A stretch of 60,635 nucleotides of DNA, taken from assembly GCF_900176565.1 (NCBI RefSeq), contig NZ_FXEH01000002.1:1-60635 (forward strand), read 5' to 3'. A model generated the notes under the pieces. That model made no database searches. It was not told where the DNA came from and saw nothing but the letters and a program-made list of their open reading frames with translations. The DNA comes from Thalassobacillus devorans (GTDB lineage: Bacteria > Bacillota > Bacilli > Bacillales > Halobacillaceae). Positions 9,867-19,178 of the stretch are shown here, piece by piece. Both the position numbers and the translations under genes were made by a program. The stretch's first letter is position 1; each line of letters opens with the position of its first letter.

Positions 9867-11051
9867 ATGATGATCGAATATACAGCAATAGTGCTCGCAG
9901 CTGGTCAGGGAAAGCGAATGAAAGCGGGGAAAAACAAACAGTTTCTGCTGCTGGATGATAAGCCTTTAATTATACATACCTTATCCGTTTTTGAGAAAGA
10001 CGAGTGGTGCCGGGAGATTGTGTTAGTTATTAATGAAAAAGAGAAAAAGAGTATGCAGTCTCTGCTTGATGTTCACCCCTTTGAAACGGTTATCCGGTTG
10101 ACGGTTGGAGGGAAAGAGCGTCAGGATAGTGTGTATCAAGGGTTGAAGTCAGTTTCCAATAAATCGATTCCAGTGTTTATTCATGATGGAGCAAGGCCGT
10201 TTGTGGAACAGTCCCACTTACATGAGTTGGCTAAAGAAACGGTGGAACATGAGGCGGCATTGCTGGCAGTACCGGTTACGGATACAATCAAACAGCGGAA
10301 TGGAAATAAGCTGACGACCCTGGACCGGAAGACCTTATGGGCGGCCCAGACGCCACAAAGCTTTTCCTATCCATTGATATTAGAAGCACATGAACAGGCG
10401 AAAAATGCCGACTATACGGGGACAGATGATGCTTCACTTGTGGAACGGATGGGAAGAGATGTCACGGTTGTACAAGGAAGCTATGATAATATGAAATTAA
10501 CAACTCCAGAGGATAAGGCGAAAGCACTATCGCACCTATCCCATAAAAACAACAAGACGGGAGATGAAGGGATGTTTCGGATAGGACAAGGATTTGATGT
10601 GCATCAGCTTGCCGAAGGGAGGAAGTGCATCATCGGTGGTGTGGAGATCCCTTATGAAAAAGGATTGCTCGGCCACTCCGATGCAGATGTATTACTTCAT
10701 ACGGTAGCGGATGCTTGTTTAGGAGCAATCGGGGAAGGAGATATTGGCAGACACTTCCCGGATACTGATGAAGCATATAGGGGCGCAGATTCTTCCCAAC
10801 TGCTCGAAGATGTCTGGCAGCTGGTTGAGGAAAAAGGGTACAACCTGGGTAACCTGGATTGTACAGTAATTGCCCAAGCACCGAAAATGGCGCCATATAT
10901 AGAGGGAATCAGGAAAAATATTGCTGCGTTATTACAAGCGGACATTAGCCGGATCAATGTCAAAGCGACAACAACAGAAAAATTAGGCTTTCCTGGAAGA
11001 GGCGAAGGAATTGCCGCGCAGGCTGTTGTCCTTTTGCAGAATGATAACTAA
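9867..11051 (+). CDS. ispDF: Bifunctional IspD/IspF (MEP pathway), in-frame fusion
   Basis: 394 aa with two complete enzymes of the non-mevalonate isoprenoid pathway. Residues 1-225 are IspD (2-C-methyl-D-erythritol 4-phosphate cytidylyltransferase), with [22 protein letters not shown] and the TDDASLVE segment. Residues 236-394 are IspF (2-C-methyl-D-erythritol 2,4-cyclodiphosphate synthase), with zinc ligands Asp244, His246 and His278 and the ATTTEKLGF signature. The joint is a short polar linker (about 226-235) with no stop codon. The IspF start Met is kept as Met236 (ATG 10572) with GGGAG 8 nt upstream, so separate translation of IspF is also possible. In B. subtilis these are two adjacent genes. 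The ATG at 9867 (or 9870) has only a weak SD, AGGATGGA. Confidence 0.9.
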   Translation: MMIEYTAIVLAAGQGKRMKAGKNKQFLLLDDKPLIIHTLSVFEKDEWCREIVLVINEKEKKSMQSLLDVHPFETVIRLTVGGKERQDSVYQGLKSVSNKSIPVFIHDGARPFVEQSHLHELAKETVEHEAALLAVPVTDTIKQRNGNKLTTLDRKTLWAAQTPQSFSYPLILEAHEQAKNADYTGTDDASLVERMGRDVTVVQGSYDNMKLTTPEDKAKALSHLSHKNNKTGDEGMFRIGQGFDVHQLAEGRKCIIGGVEIPYEKGLLGHSDADVLLHTVADACLGAIGEGDIGRHFPDTDEAYRGADSSQLLEDVWQLVEEKGYNLGNLDCTVIAQAPKMAPYIEGIRKNIAALLQADISRINVKATTTEKLGFPGRGEGIAAQAVVLLQNDN

Positions 11052-11065
11052 AAGACTGGAAAAAA

Positions 11066-11074
11066 TGATAAAAT
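11066..11074 (+). promoter_or_regulatory. Possible extended -10 promoter before gltX
   Basis: TGA-TAAAAT forms an extended -10 element 59 nt before the gltX start. No recognisable -35 hexamer is in place. Confidence 0.38.
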
Positions 11075-11132
11075 AGGACAAGGTGAAGAACGTCCTTCCA
11101 TGGAGCGGAAACTAGAAAGGGGTAGACATACT

Positions 11133-12602
11133 ATGAACAACGAAGTGAGGGTGCGCTATGCACCAAGTCCAACGGGCCACCTGCATATCGGGAATGCCCG
11201 CACGGCTTTATTCAATTATTTATATGCGCGTCATTTAAATGGGAAATTCATCATCCGGGTGGAAGATACCGATGAGAAGCGAAACGTCGAAGGTGGTGAG
11301 AAAAGCCAGCTGGATTACTTGAAATGGCTTGGCATCGAGTGGGATGAAGGTGCGGATATCGGTGGTGAGTACGGACCATACCGCCAAATGGAGCGGCTTG
11401 ATATTTACCAAAAGTATGTGGACGACTTATTAGAGCGTGACTTGGCTTACAAGTGCTATATGACTGCCGAGGAGCTGGAACAGGAACGTGAAGAACAGCG
11501 TGCGAAAGGGCAAGTACCGAAATATTCTGGTGCTCATGCCGACTTGACGCAGGAACAATGTGAGCAATTCGAAGCGGAAGGCCGTGAGCCGAGCATCCGC
11601 CTGCGTGTACCGAAAGACCACACTTATAAGTTCAATGATATTGTTCGTGAGGACATCAGTTTTGACTCCAGTGACTTTGGCGATTGGGTAATTGTAAAGA
11701 AAAACGGAATCCCGACATACAATTTCGCCGTTGCCATTGATGACCATCTGATGGGTATATCCCATGTATTGCGAGGAGAAGAACATATCTCCAATACACC
11801 AAAGCAAATGATGGTATATGAAGCCTTCGGATGGGAGCCGCCTAAATTTGGCCACATGACACTGATTTTAAATGAAAACCGTAAAAAGTTGAGTAAGCGT
11901 GATGAACATATCCTGCAGTTCATTGAGCAATACAAAAACCTTGGTTACTTGCCGGAAGCTTTGTTCAATTTCATCACACTGCTCGGCTGGTCCCCGGTAG
12001 GTGAAGAAGAAATCTTTACGAAAGATCAATTTATCGAGATGTTTGATCCTAATCGTCTGTCCACTTCACCAGCTGTATTCGATCCGGCTAAATTGAAATG
12101 GATGAACAACCAATACATCAAAGCGGCTGATTTCGATCAAGTGGTCGATTTAACGCTGCCGCATTTAATCCAGGCTGGTCGTCTGCCTGAAGATTTGGAC
12201 GGGGAAGAACGAAAATGGGCCCTTGAATTGATCAGCCTTTATCATGAACAATTAAGCTATGGTTCTGAAATCGTGGAATTGACAGAGTTATTCTTCAAAC
12301 AGGAAATCGAGTATGATAGTGAAGCGATGGGAGTGCTGGAAGGAGAGCAGGTTCCTGAAGTATTAAGCACCTTCAAGCAGAAGCTTGCCGAACTGGAAGA
12401 AGTGACACCACAGAATATTAAAGCTCAAATCAAAGCGGTTCAGAAAGAAACAGGTCATAAAGGGAAGAAGCTGTTTATGCCGATCCGTGTAGCTACCACC
12501 GGTCAGACGCACGGTCCGGAACTCCCGGATGCTATTCATTTGCTTGGTATCGATACAGTAACGGTCCGCTTGAATGATGTCCTGAATAAGCTGGAAGGCT
12601 AA
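11133..12602 (+). CDS. gltX: Glutamyl-tRNA synthetase
   Basis: 489-aa class I aminoacyl-tRNA synthetase that charges tRNA-Glu. In Bacillaceae it also mischarges tRNA-Gln for correction by GatCAB. The HIGH motif appears as HIGN (18-21) and the KMSKS motif as KLSKR (252-256); the anticodon-binding helical domain fills the C-terminal third. The frame is open upstream to 11100, but ATG 11133 follows GAAAGGGG and gives the family start [11 protein letters not shown]. It precedes the T-box leader of cysE-cysS, the order found in Bacillus. Being NonD type, it is expected to read both Glu and Gln tRNAs. Confidence 0.96.
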   Translation: MNNEVRVRYAPSPTGHLHIGNARTALFNYLYARHLNGKFIIRVEDTDEKRNVEGGEKSQLDYLKWLGIEWDEGADIGGEYGPYRQMERLDIYQKYVDDLLERDLAYKCYMTAEELEQEREEQRAKGQVPKYSGAHADLTQEQCEQFEAEGREPSIRLRVPKDHTYKFNDIVREDISFDSSDFGDWVIVKKNGIPTYNFAVAIDDHLMGISHVLRGEEHISNTPKQMMVYEAFGWEPPKFGHMTLILNENRKKLSKRDEHILQFIEQYKNLGYLPEALFNFITLLGWSPVGEEEIFTKDQFIEMFDPNRLSTSPAVFDPAKLKWMNNQYIKAADFDQVVDLTLPHLIQAGRLPEDLDGEERKWALELISLYHEQLSYGSEIVELTELFFKQEIEYDSEAMGVLEGEQVPEVLSTFKQKLAELEEVTPQNIKAQIKAVQKETGHKGKKLFMPIRVATTGQTHGPELPDAIHLLGIDTVTVRLNDVLNKLEG

Positions 12603-12654
12603 ATGATTCACAAAGGATCATTATTGTAATATAGTAATAATACATTTAAGAAAC

Positions 12655-12898
12655 GTATCATTAGGAACGTCGATGAGGAAAAGTAGAAAGCATATCCCTT
12701 ACACAGAGATAACCACCCTGGCTGAAAGTGGTTTTAAGGCCTGCTTTTGAATTGCCCCTCTGAGTCTTGCGTCGAACGAAGTAGGCGGAAGCGGGTTCTC
12801 CCGTTATAGAGAATCGAGTTGGAGAAAGGTACTTTCTCAAACAGAGTGGAACCGCGCGTGGAGCGTCTCTGTGCTGATCAGCATAGAGGCGTTTTTTT
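12655..12898 (+). promoter_or_regulatory. T-box riboswitch, tRNA-Cys specific, controlling cysE-cysS
   Basis: A complete T-box leader. Stem I begins around GATGAGGAAAAGTAGA. The specifier region reads GAAT-TGC-CCCTCTGAG, with TGC (12753-12755) as a cysteine codon, which fits the downstream cysteine genes. The T-box sequence AGAGTGGAACCGCG is at 12843-12856. A competing terminator hairpin follows. Uncharged tRNA-Cys should pair its acceptor end with the T-box bulge and prevent termination. The 5' end is approximate, because no clear promoter was found between gltX and stem I and the leader may be read from gltX. Confidence 0.9.
12864..12898 (+). terminator. T-box terminator hairpin
   Basis: The stem CGTCTCTGTGCTGA/TCAGCATAGAGGCG, with G-U pairs, is followed by TTTTTTT. 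Its 5' arm lies directly downstream of the T-box sequence and competes with the antiterminator. Confidence 0.88.
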
Positions 12899-12989
12899 AT
12901 TCTTTTAAAAATAGTTTAGATTTACGAATGCTTACGTCATAAGCCAAAGGCGACAAGCAGGTTTTCTAATATATTTAAGGAGGTCAAGT

Positions 12990-13661
12990 ATGGGGCTATT
13001 CAAAATGTTCAAGGAAGATGTAGATGTCGTGTTTGACCAGGATCCGGCAGCTCGCACGTATTTTGAAGTTATTCTTACCTATTCCGGGCTGCATGCCATT
13101 TGGGCGCACAGGGTGGCCCATGCTTGTTATAAACGGAAATTTTTCTTCATCGCCCGTGTGATTTCACAAATCAGCCGCTTTTTCACAGGGATTGAGATTC
13201 ACCCCGGTGCGACGATCGGACGTCGTTTTTTTATCGACCATGGTATGGGTGTAGTAATTGGGGAAACCTGTGAAATAGGAGATAATGTGACTATTTTCCA
13301 AGGGGTCACTCTAGGAGGCACAGGGAAGGAAAAAGGAAAAAGGCATCCGACTTTGCTGGATAATTCCCTTGTCGCTACAGGGGCGAAAGTGCTTGGTTCG
13401 ATTACCATCGGGGAAAATTCCAAAGTGGGAGCAGGGTCTGTGGTATTGAACGATGTTCCTGATAATTCTACCGTAGTAGGGATTCCGGGACGGGTAGTCA
13501 TCCAGGACGGTAAGAAAGTAAGGAAGAAGGACCTGGATCACCACAAGCTTCCTGACCCGGTATATGATCGATTGAAAGCGATGGAAGAAGAAATCATGCG
13601 GTTGAGAAAACAGATTGACGATAGCGAAGGAGCGATTCACGATGGCCATAAAAATTTATAA
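12990..13661 (+). CDS. cysE: Serine O-acetyltransferase
   Basis: 223 aa. It makes O-acetylserine from serine and acetyl-CoA, the first step of cysteine synthesis. The N-terminal helical part is followed by a left-handed beta-helix of hexapeptide repeats, with the catalytic region [19 protein letters not shown] and the acetyl-CoA-binding [13 protein letters not shown]. The ATG follows AAGGAGG with 6-nt spacing. Its last 20 bases overlap cysS, coupling supply of cysteine to its use in charging tRNA. Both are under the T-box. Confidence 0.96.
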   Translation: MGLFKMFKEDVDVVFDQDPAARTYFEVILTYSGLHAIWAHRVAHACYKRKFFFIARVISQISRFFTGIEIHPGATIGRRFFIDHGMGVVIGETCEIGDNVTIFQGVTLGGTGKEKGKRHPTLLDNSLVATGAKVLGSITIGENSKVGAGSVVLNDVPDNSTVVGIPGRVVIQDGKKVRKKDLDHHKLPDPVYDRLKAMEEEIMRLRKQIDDSEGAIHDGHKNL

Positions 13662-15036
13662 TACGCTTAAACGGACAAAAGAGGTATTCACTCCTCTCGA
13701 AGAAGGTAAAGTGAAAATGTATGTATGCGGACCGACCGTATATAACTATATCCATATCGGGAACGCCCGACCGGCTATCGTATTCGATACTGTTCGCCGG
13801 TATTTCGAATATAAGGGGTATAACGTCGATTATGTACTCAACTTTACAGATGTCGATGACAAGCTGATCAAAGCAGCTAATGAAATGGGGGAAGAGGTGC
13901 CCGCGATTGCCGACAGATTCATCGGTGCCTACAAAGAGGACGTCAAAGCTCTCGGTGTAAAGGAAGCCGTCCATCATCCCCGCGTTACGGAAAATATGCC
14001 TGAGATCATTGAATTCATTAAGGGTTTGATCGATAAAGGCCATGCCTACGAATCCGACGGAGATGTTTATTTTAAAACACGTTCGTTTGATCAGTATGGT
14101 AAACTGTCCCATCAGTCCATTGACGAACTACGTACTGGAGCACGGATCCAAGTTGGTGAGAAGAAGGAAGACCCGCTTGACTTTACTTTGTGGAAACAGG
14201 CGAAACCGGGAGAGATTTCCTGGGAGAGCCCATGGGGCAAAGGGCGCCCTGGCTGGCATATCGAATGCTCGACAATGGCCAAAAAGTATTTAGGTGAAAC
14301 GATTGATATTCATGCCGGTGGCCAGGATTTAACATTCCCGCACCATGAAAATGAGATCGCCCAATCGGAAGCACATAACTGCCAGACATTCGCAAATTAT
14401 TGGATGCACAATGGTTATATCAATGTGGAAAATGAAAAAATGTCCAAGTCGCTTGGCAACTTTGTTCTTGCCCATGACTTAATCCAAAAGCACGATCCCA
14501 ATATCATCCGCTTCTTTATGCTAAGTGTTCATTACCGTCACCCAATCAACTTTAGTGATGCACTTCTGGAAGGGGCGAAAAACAGCTTTGATCGGATTCG
14601 CAATGCCTATGAAAATCTTCAGCATCGTAAACAAGCAAGCATGGATCAAGCCGACCAGAAAGAGTGGCTGGAAAAAGTGGCACAGCATAAACAGCGGTTT
14701 GAAGAAGAGATGGACGATGATTTCAATACCGCCAATGCGATATCGGTATTATTTGATTTGACGAAAGATGCCAACCTGTATCTTCAATCCCCGCAAACTT
14801 CTACAGAAGTGATTGAGGCGTTCGAGGAAGCTCTGGTTTCGCTTACGGGTATTCTCGGAGTAGAATTGAAGCAGGAAGAGCTGATTGATGAAGAAATTGA
14901 AGCCTTAATCCAAAAACGGATTGAAGCAAGAAAGAACAGGAACTTTGAACTTGCCGACCAAATCCGTGATGATTTGAAAGCAAGGAATATCATTTTAGAA
15001 GATACACCACAAGGGACACGCTGGAAACGGGGATGA
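13642..15036 (+). CDS. cysS: Cysteinyl-tRNA synthetase
   Basis: 464-aa class I synthetase for tRNA-Cys. The zinc-binding Cys29 in MYVCGPT, HIGN (38-41), KMSKS (266-270), and further zinc ligands in HIECST and FPHHENE are visible. ATG 13642, inside cysE, has AAGGAG 9 nt upstream and gives the family N-terminus; an in-frame ATG at 13615 would add an unconserved extension. It is the second gene under the cysteine T-box. Confidence 0.96.
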   Translation: MAIKIYNTLKRTKEVFTPLEEGKVKMYVCGPTVYNYIHIGNARPAIVFDTVRRYFEYKGYNVDYVLNFTDVDDKLIKAANEMGEEVPAIADRFIGAYKEDVKALGVKEAVHHPRVTENMPEIIEFIKGLIDKGHAYESDGDVYFKTRSFDQYGKLSHQSIDELRTGARIQVGEKKEDPLDFTLWKQAKPGEISWESPWGKGRPGWHIECSTMAKKYLGETIDIHAGGQDLTFPHHENEIAQSEAHNCQTFANYWMHNGYINVENEKMSKSLGNFVLAHDLIQKHDPNIIRFFMLSVHYRHPINFSDALLEGAKNSFDRIRNAYENLQHRKQASMDQADQKEWLEKVAQHKQRFEEEMDDDFNTANAISVLFDLTKDANLYLQSPQTSTEVIEAFEEALVSLTGILGVELKQEELIDEEIEALIQKRIEARKNRNFELADQIRDDLKARNIILEDTPQGTRWKRG

Positions 15037-15039
15037 ACC

Positions 15040-15453
15040 ATGAAGAAGATGGAAGTAAAACAAATGAAAAGCCTGGCCCTTGCCTATATGGGTGATGCTG
15101 TATATGAGATGCATGTCCGGCATCACCTATTAAGTCAGGGTGCTGTAATGCCGAATCAGCTGCACCGTTCTGCGGTTCGCTTTGTTGCAGCTACCTCCCA
15201 GGCAGCTGTCGTACAAGCCTGGATAGCGGATAACTTCCTAACTGAAGAAGAACAAGGGGTCGTAAGAAGGGGAAGGAACGCTAAATCTGGTTCCATTCCG
15301 AAAAATACCGATGTGCAAACGTATCGTTACAGTACAGGATTTGAAGCACTGCTTGGGTACCATTATCTTTCAGGGGCTGTGGCTCGTCTCGAAGAACTTG
15401 TAACAGACGCTATCCGACAGGTAGAAGAGAAAGGGGTTGATAGGAATGAGTGA
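15040..15453 (+). CDS. mrnC: Mini-ribonuclease III
   Basis: 137 aa. Mini-III is an RNase III catalytic domain without the double-stranded RNA-binding domain, and it matures 23S rRNA ends in Bacillus. The catalytic signature [12 protein letters not shown] is at residues 12-23, and [13 protein letters not shown] follows. It begins 4 nt after the cysS stop and overlaps rlmB by 8 nt. In B. subtilis it also sits between cysS and rlmB. Confidence 0.94.
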   Translation: MKKMEVKQMKSLALAYMGDAVYEMHVRHHLLSQGAVMPNQLHRSAVRFVAATSQAAVVQAWIADNFLTEEEQGVVRRGRNAKSGSIPKNTDVQTYRYSTGFEALLGYHYLSGAVARLEELVTDAIRQVEEKGVDRNE

Positions 15454-16189
15454 AGAATGGATTATTGGGAAAAATCCTGTATTTGAAGCGTTGAAGTCAG
15501 GTCGTACTATCAACAAAGTATTTGTTTCTGATCAGTTGCAGCATCAGGCATTTCAGAAGATCCAAAACCTGGCGAAAGAAAATGGGGCACTGGTTCAAAA
15601 GGTTCCAAGGAAAAAGATCGATCAGCTGGTGGAGGGGAACCACCAGGGGGTGGCAGCATCGGTCGCTGCCTATGATTACAGTTCGTTAGATGACTTATTC
15701 GCAAAAGCAGAGACCTTGGGTGAGGCTCCTTTTTTCATCGTGCTGGATGAAATCTCAGACCCTCATAATCTTGGTTCTGTTCTGCGAACGGCAGATGCGG
15801 TCGGGGCGCATGGAGTAATTATTCCTAAGCGTCGTTCGGTCGGGTTGACCGCTACAGTAGCCAAAACATCAGCAGGTGCCATTGAATATATTCCGGTCGC
15901 CCGGGTGACGAACCTCTCTCGTACGATAGATGAGTTGAAGGAGCGGCATGTGTGGGTGGCAGGAACCGACGCGGAAGGTACAGAAGATTATCGCCAACTG
16001 GATGGTGAGATGCCGATTGCACTGGTGATCGGGAGTGAAGGGAAGGGAATCAGCCGGATTATCAAGGAAAAATGTGATTGGACGATCTCACTTCCGATGA
16101 AGGGTAAGGTAACATCTTTAAATGCTTCCGTCGCTGCGTCCCTCTTAATGTATGAAGTCTATCGTAAACGAAATCCACTAGGACGATAA
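15446..16189 (+). CDS. rlmB: 23S rRNA 2'-O-methyltransferase RlmB (SpoU family)
   Basis: 247 aa. SpoU/TrmH-type SPOUT methyltransferase, predicted to modify a guanosine in the 23S peptidyl-transferase region using SAM. The N-terminal substrate-binding domain (1-75) precedes the knotted domain with motif 1 [14 protein letters not shown], motif 2 [12 protein letters not shown] and motif 3 [18 protein letters not shown] 15446 has AAAGGGG 9 nt upstream; an in-frame TTG at 15437 overlaps the SD. It overlaps the end of mrnC and is followed at 2 nt by rae1. Confidence 0.93.
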   Translation: MSEEWIIGKNPVFEALKSGRTINKVFVSDQLQHQAFQKIQNLAKENGALVQKVPRKKIDQLVEGNHQGVAASVAAYDYSSLDDLFAKAETLGEAPFFIVLDEISDPHNLGSVLRTADAVGAHGVIIPKRRSVGLTATVAKTSAGAIEYIPVARVTNLSRTIDELKERHVWVAGTDAEGTEDYRQLDGEMPIALVIGSEGKGISRIIKEKCDWTISLPMKGKVTSLNASVAASLLMYEVYRKRNPLGR

Positions 16190-16191
16190 CG

Positions 16192-16701
16192 ATGATTGTA
16201 CTATTAGTAGATGGTTATAACATGATCGGCGCCTGGCCTGAGTTGAAGAATTTAAAAGATAAAGACCTCAGCCAGGCGCGTGACCTGTTGATCGACATGA
16301 TGGCTGAGTATCAGTCATATACCGGTGAGCGCGTCATCATCGTGTTTGATGCCTATCATGTGAGGGGACTGGCAAACAAAGAAAAAAACCATCGCGTGGA
16401 AGTCATATTCACCAAGGAAAATGAAACAGCGGATGAGCGGATTGAGAAATTAGCGGGAGAATTGAATGATGTACGGACCCAGGTGTATGTAGCTACCTCG
16501 GATTACGCGGAGCAGCGGACAATCTTTGGTCAAGGTGCTTTTCGAAAGTCTGCGAGGGAGCTTTACATCGAAGTGAAAAATATTGAAAGAACCATCGAGA
16601 AGGATGTAGAAGCTCATAAACAACTAAAATATCAGCCTAAAATACCGATAAAAAAAGAGGTGCTGGACGTTTTCGAGAAATGGCGCCGGGGTGATAAATG
16701 A
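16192..16701 (+). CDS. rae1: Ribosome-dependent mRNA decay endonuclease Rae1 (YacP)
   Basis: 169 aa, NYN (PIN-like) nuclease domain. B. subtilis Rae1 enters the ribosomal A site and cuts certain mRNAs during translation. The acidic N-terminal motif LLVDGYNMIGAWPEL and the IVFDAYHV and VYVATSDYAEQ segments fit the fold. It is the last gene of the cysE-cysS-mrnC-rlmB-rae1 unit. The SD is weak, so translation may depend on coupling to rlmB. Confidence 0.92.
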   Translation: MIVLLVDGYNMIGAWPELKNLKDKDLSQARDLLIDMMAEYQSYTGERVIIVFDAYHVRGLANKEKNHRVEVIFTKENETADERIEKLAGELNDVRTQVYVATSDYAEQRTIFGQGAFRKSARELYIEVKNIERTIEKDVEAHKQLKYQPKIPIKKEVLDVFEKWRRGDK

Positions 16702-16714
16702 GCCAAGAGCCTTG

Positions 16715-16744
16715 TTGACGTTTTGGAAGGGCTTACTGTATAAT
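16715..16744 (+). promoter_or_regulatory. Sigma-A promoter of sigH
   Basis: TTGACG (16715-16720), an 18-nt spacer and TATAAT (16739-16744), 42 nt before the sigH start. This matches the vegetative, AbrB-sensitive expression known for spo0H in B. subtilis; no AbrB site can be called by eye. Confidence 0.8.
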
Positions 16745-16785
16745 ATTTCTATATTCAGGGCACTATGGGTCGGGGGGAATCCTGA

Positions 16786-17436
16786 GTGAGCATCGTTCAA
16801 AAAGAAGTGGACATCCATGATTACGAAAAGCTGGAAGATGAAGAAATCATCGAACGGATTAATGAGGGTCATAGCCAGGCGCTTGATTATCTGATCAATA
16901 AGTACAAAAATTTTGTCCGTGCCAAAGCCCGGACGTATTTTCTAATTGGTGCGGATCGTGAGGATATTGTACAGGAGGGTATGATCGGTCTTTATAAAGC
17001 CATTCGGGACTATAAAGAAGACAAGCTCTCATCCTTTAAAGCCTTCGCTGAATTATGTGTCACCCGCCAGATTATTACCGCCATCAAAACTGCCACTCGT
17101 CAAAAACATATCCCGCTTAATTCTTATGTATCCTTGGACAAGCCGATTTATGATGAAGAATCCGACCGTACCCTGCTGGACGTGATAGCTGGATCAAAAG
17201 CTATTGATCCGCAAGAATTAATTGTTAATAAAGAAAAATTCGGCGACATGGAAGACAAAATTTCAGAATTATTAAGCGACTTGGAGCGGAAAGTACTCAC
17301 TCTCTACCTGGACGGAAGATCCTATCAGGAAATTTCTGCTGAGTTGGACAGGCATGTAAAGTCGATTGATAATGCCTTGCAGCGAGTGAAGCGGAAACTG
17401 GAAAAATACCTGGAAGTAGCTGAAATCATATTATAA
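16786..17436 (+). CDS. sigH: RNA polymerase sigma-H factor (Spo0H)
   Basis: 216 aa. Sigma-H directs transition-phase and early sporulation genes. Region 2 includes DREDIVQEGMIGLYKAIRDY, and the helix-turn-helix of region 4 is GRSYQEISAELDRHVKSIDN. GTG 16786 follows CGGGGGGAA by 8 nt. It is monocistronic by promoter position; the rpmGB promoter lies just downstream. Confidence 0.95.
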   Translation: MSIVQKEVDIHDYEKLEDEEIIERINEGHSQALDYLINKYKNFVRAKARTYFLIGADREDIVQEGMIGLYKAIRDYKEDKLSSFKAFAELCVTRQIITAIKTATRQKHIPLNSYVSLDKPIYDEESDRTLLDVIAGSKAIDPQELIVNKEKFGDMEDKISELLSDLERKVLTLYLDGRSYQEISAELDRHVKSIDNALQRVKRKLEKYLEVAEIIL

Positions 17437-17443
17437 TCCTGCA

Positions 17444-17472
17444 TTGACATGCCTTGACATGCGTGCTACATT
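17444..17472 (+). promoter_or_regulatory. Sigma-A promoter of rpmGB-secE
   Basis: TTGACA (17444-17449), a 17-nt spacer and TACATT (17467-17472). A second TTGACA at 17454 is a decoy with no -10 at a good distance. Confidence 0.72.
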
Positions 17473-17510
17473 TATGAGAGTGAAAATTCCTCTTATTTGA
17501 GGGGTGTATG

Positions 17511-17660
17511 ATGAGAAAAAAAGTAGTCTTAGCCTGTACTGTTTGTATGAGTAGAAATTACAGTTCTTATAAAAACCCGTCGAACCAAGCGGAACGGCTT
17601 GAGGTTCGTAAATTTTGTAAAAAATGCGGCAAACACACATTGCATCGAGAAACAAAATAG
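17511..17660 (+). CDS. rpmGB: Ribosomal protein bL33 (zinc form)
   Basis: 49 aa: starts [17 protein letters not shown] and ends [12 protein letters not shown]. The two CXXC pairs (C9/C12, C36/C39) make this the zinc-binding C+ form of L33, located near the ribosomal E site. ATG 17511 is preferred over 17508 because GAGGGG (17499-17504) is then 6 nt away. It lies between sigH and secE as in B. subtilis. Confidence 0.95.
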   Translation: MRKKVVLACTVCMSRNYSSYKNPSNQAERLEVRKFCKKCGKHTLHRETK

Positions 17661-17700
17661 AGAAAGAAGCCGACAGGCGCAAGGTTGGGGGAGGTTTAGC

Positions 17701-17877
17701 ATGTTTAAGTTCTTGAAGAACGTGTCTCGTGAAATGCAGAAGGTCAGCTGGCCTAAAGGTCAGGAACTTGTGCGCTACACGATTACTGTTTTAACTACAG
17801 TGGCATTTGTTTCTGTGTTCTTCGCAGTCGTCGATTTAGGCATTTCTTGGGGTCTTGAATTATTCTTCCCTGAATAA
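17701..17877 (+). CDS. secE: Preprotein translocase subunit SecE
   Basis: 58 aa, the short Gram-positive form with one membrane segment (about 28-50). The amphipathic N-terminal helix has the conserved EMQKVSWPKGQEL. SecE clamps SecY in the SecYEG channel. The ATG follows GGGGGAGG by 6 nt. Its stop is followed by a promoter-terminator pair before nusG. Confidence 0.94.
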   Translation: MFKFLKNVSREMQKVSWPKGQELVRYTITVLTTVAFVSVFFAVVDLGISWGLELFFPE

Positions 17878-17891
17878 TGCTGTCGGATTTA

Positions 17892-17900
17892 TGCTATAAT
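17892..17900 (+). promoter_or_regulatory. Extended -10 promoter before nusG
   Basis: TGC-TATAAT is an extended -10 element with no clear -35. Transcription would start near 17907 and meet a terminator within about 40 nt. Confidence 0.5.
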
Positions 17901-17921
17901 GGTGAATAAGATTGACGTTTA

Positions 17922-17944
17922 AAAACCCGTTCCGCGGGTTTTTT
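17922..17944 (+). terminator. Terminator or attenuator between secE and nusG
   Basis: AAAACCCG (17922-17929) pairs with CGGGTTTT (17935-17942), with a 5-nt loop and T6. It closes rpmGB-secE but also stands between the extended -10 promoter and nusG, so nusG expression must come from readthrough or from an unseen promoter in 17945-18001. Confidence 0.85.
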
Positions 17945-18001
17945 CAATGCTCAAATTTTGAAAGATAAGGGAGGGAAGGGCAAGGAGCTTGTCCTGTATA
18001 C

Positions 18002-18535
18002 ATGGAAAAAAGATGGTATGTGGTTCACACCTATTCCGGTTACGAAAATAAAGTAAAAACGAATTTAGAAAAGCGTGTCGAGTCGATGGGAATGGAAGAT
18101 AAAATCTTCCGTGTACTAGTGCCCGAAGACGAAGAAACAGAAATAAAAAATGGGAAACGTAAAGTAGCGAAGAAAAAAGTATTCCCTGGATATGTACTGG
18201 CTGAAATGGTGATGACCGATGATTCCTGGTATGTCGTCCGCAATACACCTGGTGTAACCGGGTTTGTCGGATCGACAGGCTCCGGTTCAAAGCCGACCCC
18301 TCTCCTGCCTGAAGAAGTAGAGACGGTGCTTAAACGTATGGGAATGAAAGAGCCAGTCACCGACATCGATTTTGAATTGAAAGAAAGTGTCTCAGTGACC
18401 GATGGTCCTTTCGCCAATTTCACGGGTACTATCGAGCATATCGACCTGGACAAACAAAAGGTGAAAGTCCACGTAAATATGTTTGGAAGAGAGACTCCGG
18501 TAGAACTGGACTTCTCTCAAATAGAAAAATTATAA
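18002..18535 (+). CDS. nusG: Transcription termination/antitermination factor NusG
   Basis: 177 aa. NusG binds RNA polymerase and modulates pausing. In Bacillus it stimulates pausing at T-rich non-template sequences. NGN domain (1-110, with WYVVHTYSGYENKVK and FPGYVLAEM) and C-terminal KOW domain (about 125-177, DGPFANFTGTIEHID). The ATG is unusual in having its best SD (AAGGAG, 17982-17987) 14 nt upstream; no alternative in-frame start fits the conserved N-terminus. Confidence 0.95.
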   Translation: MEKRWYVVHTYSGYENKVKTNLEKRVESMGMEDKIFRVLVPEDEETEIKNGKRKVAKKKVFPGYVLAEMVMTDDSWYVVRNTPGVTGFVGSTGSGSKPTPLLPEEVETVLKRMGMKEPVTDIDFELKESVSVTDGPFANFTGTIEHIDLDKQKVKVHVNMFGRETPVELDFSQIEKL

Positions 18536-18543
18536 CTCTCCTC

Positions 18544-18572
18544 TTGCAAACAGGTCGTAAAGATGCTAAAAT
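18544..18572 (+). promoter_or_regulatory. Sigma-A promoter of rplK-rplA
   Basis: TTGCAA (18544-18549), a 17-nt spacer and TAAAAT (18567-18572), with TGC before the -10. The start near 18579 gives a ~100-nt leader holding the first L1-type site. Confidence 0.82.
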
Positions 18573-18627
18573 TTTTATGTTCTTTATGTGCCTCGGACAA
18601 AGAGGAAGTCAACATATTGTAATCTGA

Positions 18628-18653
18628 GTGGGAGGGCATCGCCCCATTACCAC
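18628..18653 (+). promoter_or_regulatory. Ribosomal protein L1 target site 1 (rplK leader)
   Basis: A 26-nt motif: GTGGGAG, short GGC/GCC stem, CATTA, then CCAC closing on GTGG. It resembles the L1-binding region of 23S rRNA (GUAGGAG...AUACUAC in Bacillus) and recurs before rplA. L1 is known to repress the L11-L1 operon by binding such an rRNA mimic. It ends 26 nt before the rplK start. Confidence 0.65.
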
Positions 18654-18679
18654 ATCACGGACTTAAGGAGGTGTGTCTC

Positions 18680-19105
18680 GTGGCTAAAAAAGTAATCAAA
18701 GTAGTAAAGCTTCAAATCCCTGCAGGTAAAGCTAACCCAGCACCGCCAGTAGGACCAGCGCTAGGTCAAGCGGGTATCAACATCATGGGTTTCTGTAAGG
18801 AGTTCAACGCTCGCACACAAGAACAAGCGGGAATGATCATTCCAGTTGAAATCACGGTATTTGAAGACCGTTCATTTACATTTATTACGAAGACTCCGCC
18901 AGCTGCAGTGCTTCTTAAAAAAGCAGCCGGTATTGATACTGCATCAGGCGAACCGAACCGTAACAAGGTTGCAACGCTTAAGCGTGACCAGGTAAAAGAG
19001 ATTGCGGAAACAAAAATGCCTGACTTGAATGCTGCTGACGTTGAAGCTGCTATGCGTATGGTTGAAGGTACTGCGCGTAGTATGGGTATCGTTATCGAAG
19101 ACTAA
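18680..19105 (+). CDS. rplK: Ribosomal protein uL11
   Basis: 141 aa, the family length. L11 forms the GTPase-associated centre with 23S helices 43-44 and is needed for the RelA stringent response. The proline-rich linker region ([21 protein letters not shown]) is intact, with no change pointing to thiopeptide resistance. GTG 18680 lies 8 nt after AAGGAGG; a GTG at 18671 overlaps the SD. Confidence 0.96.
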   Translation: MAKKVIKVVKLQIPAGKANPAPPVGPALGQAGINIMGFCKEFNARTQEQAGMIIPVEITVFEDRSFTFITKTPPAAVLLKKAAGIDTASGEPNRNKVATLKRDQVKEIAETKMPDLNAADVEAAMRMVEGTARSMGIVIED

Positions 19106-19131
19106 TCCCACAGCGTCGCTCTTATTGGAGT

Positions 19132-19175
19132 TAAAGGTTGCGAGAATGGAGGTTGCTTTCATTCCGCAACCTTTA
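19132..19175 (+). other. Large hairpin between rplK and rplA
   Basis: TAAAGGTTGCG (19132-19142) pairs perfectly with CGCAACCTTTA (19165-19175), and GAATG/CATTC extends the stem by 5 bp past a single bulged A. An outer TCCCAC (19106-19111) can pair with GTGGGA (19179-19184), the first half of the second L1-type site. There is no T run, so it is a structural or processing element rather than a terminator. Confidence 0.75.
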
Positions 19176-19178
19176 TTC

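Noticed and set aside
13594-14112. 172-codon minus-strand frame inside cysS
   Set aside because: Antisense shadow; no ribosome-binding site or conserved motif.
17454-17482. Second promoter before rpmGB using TTGACA at 17454
   Set aside because: No acceptable -10 at 16-18 nt; the upstream TTGACA with TACATT is better.
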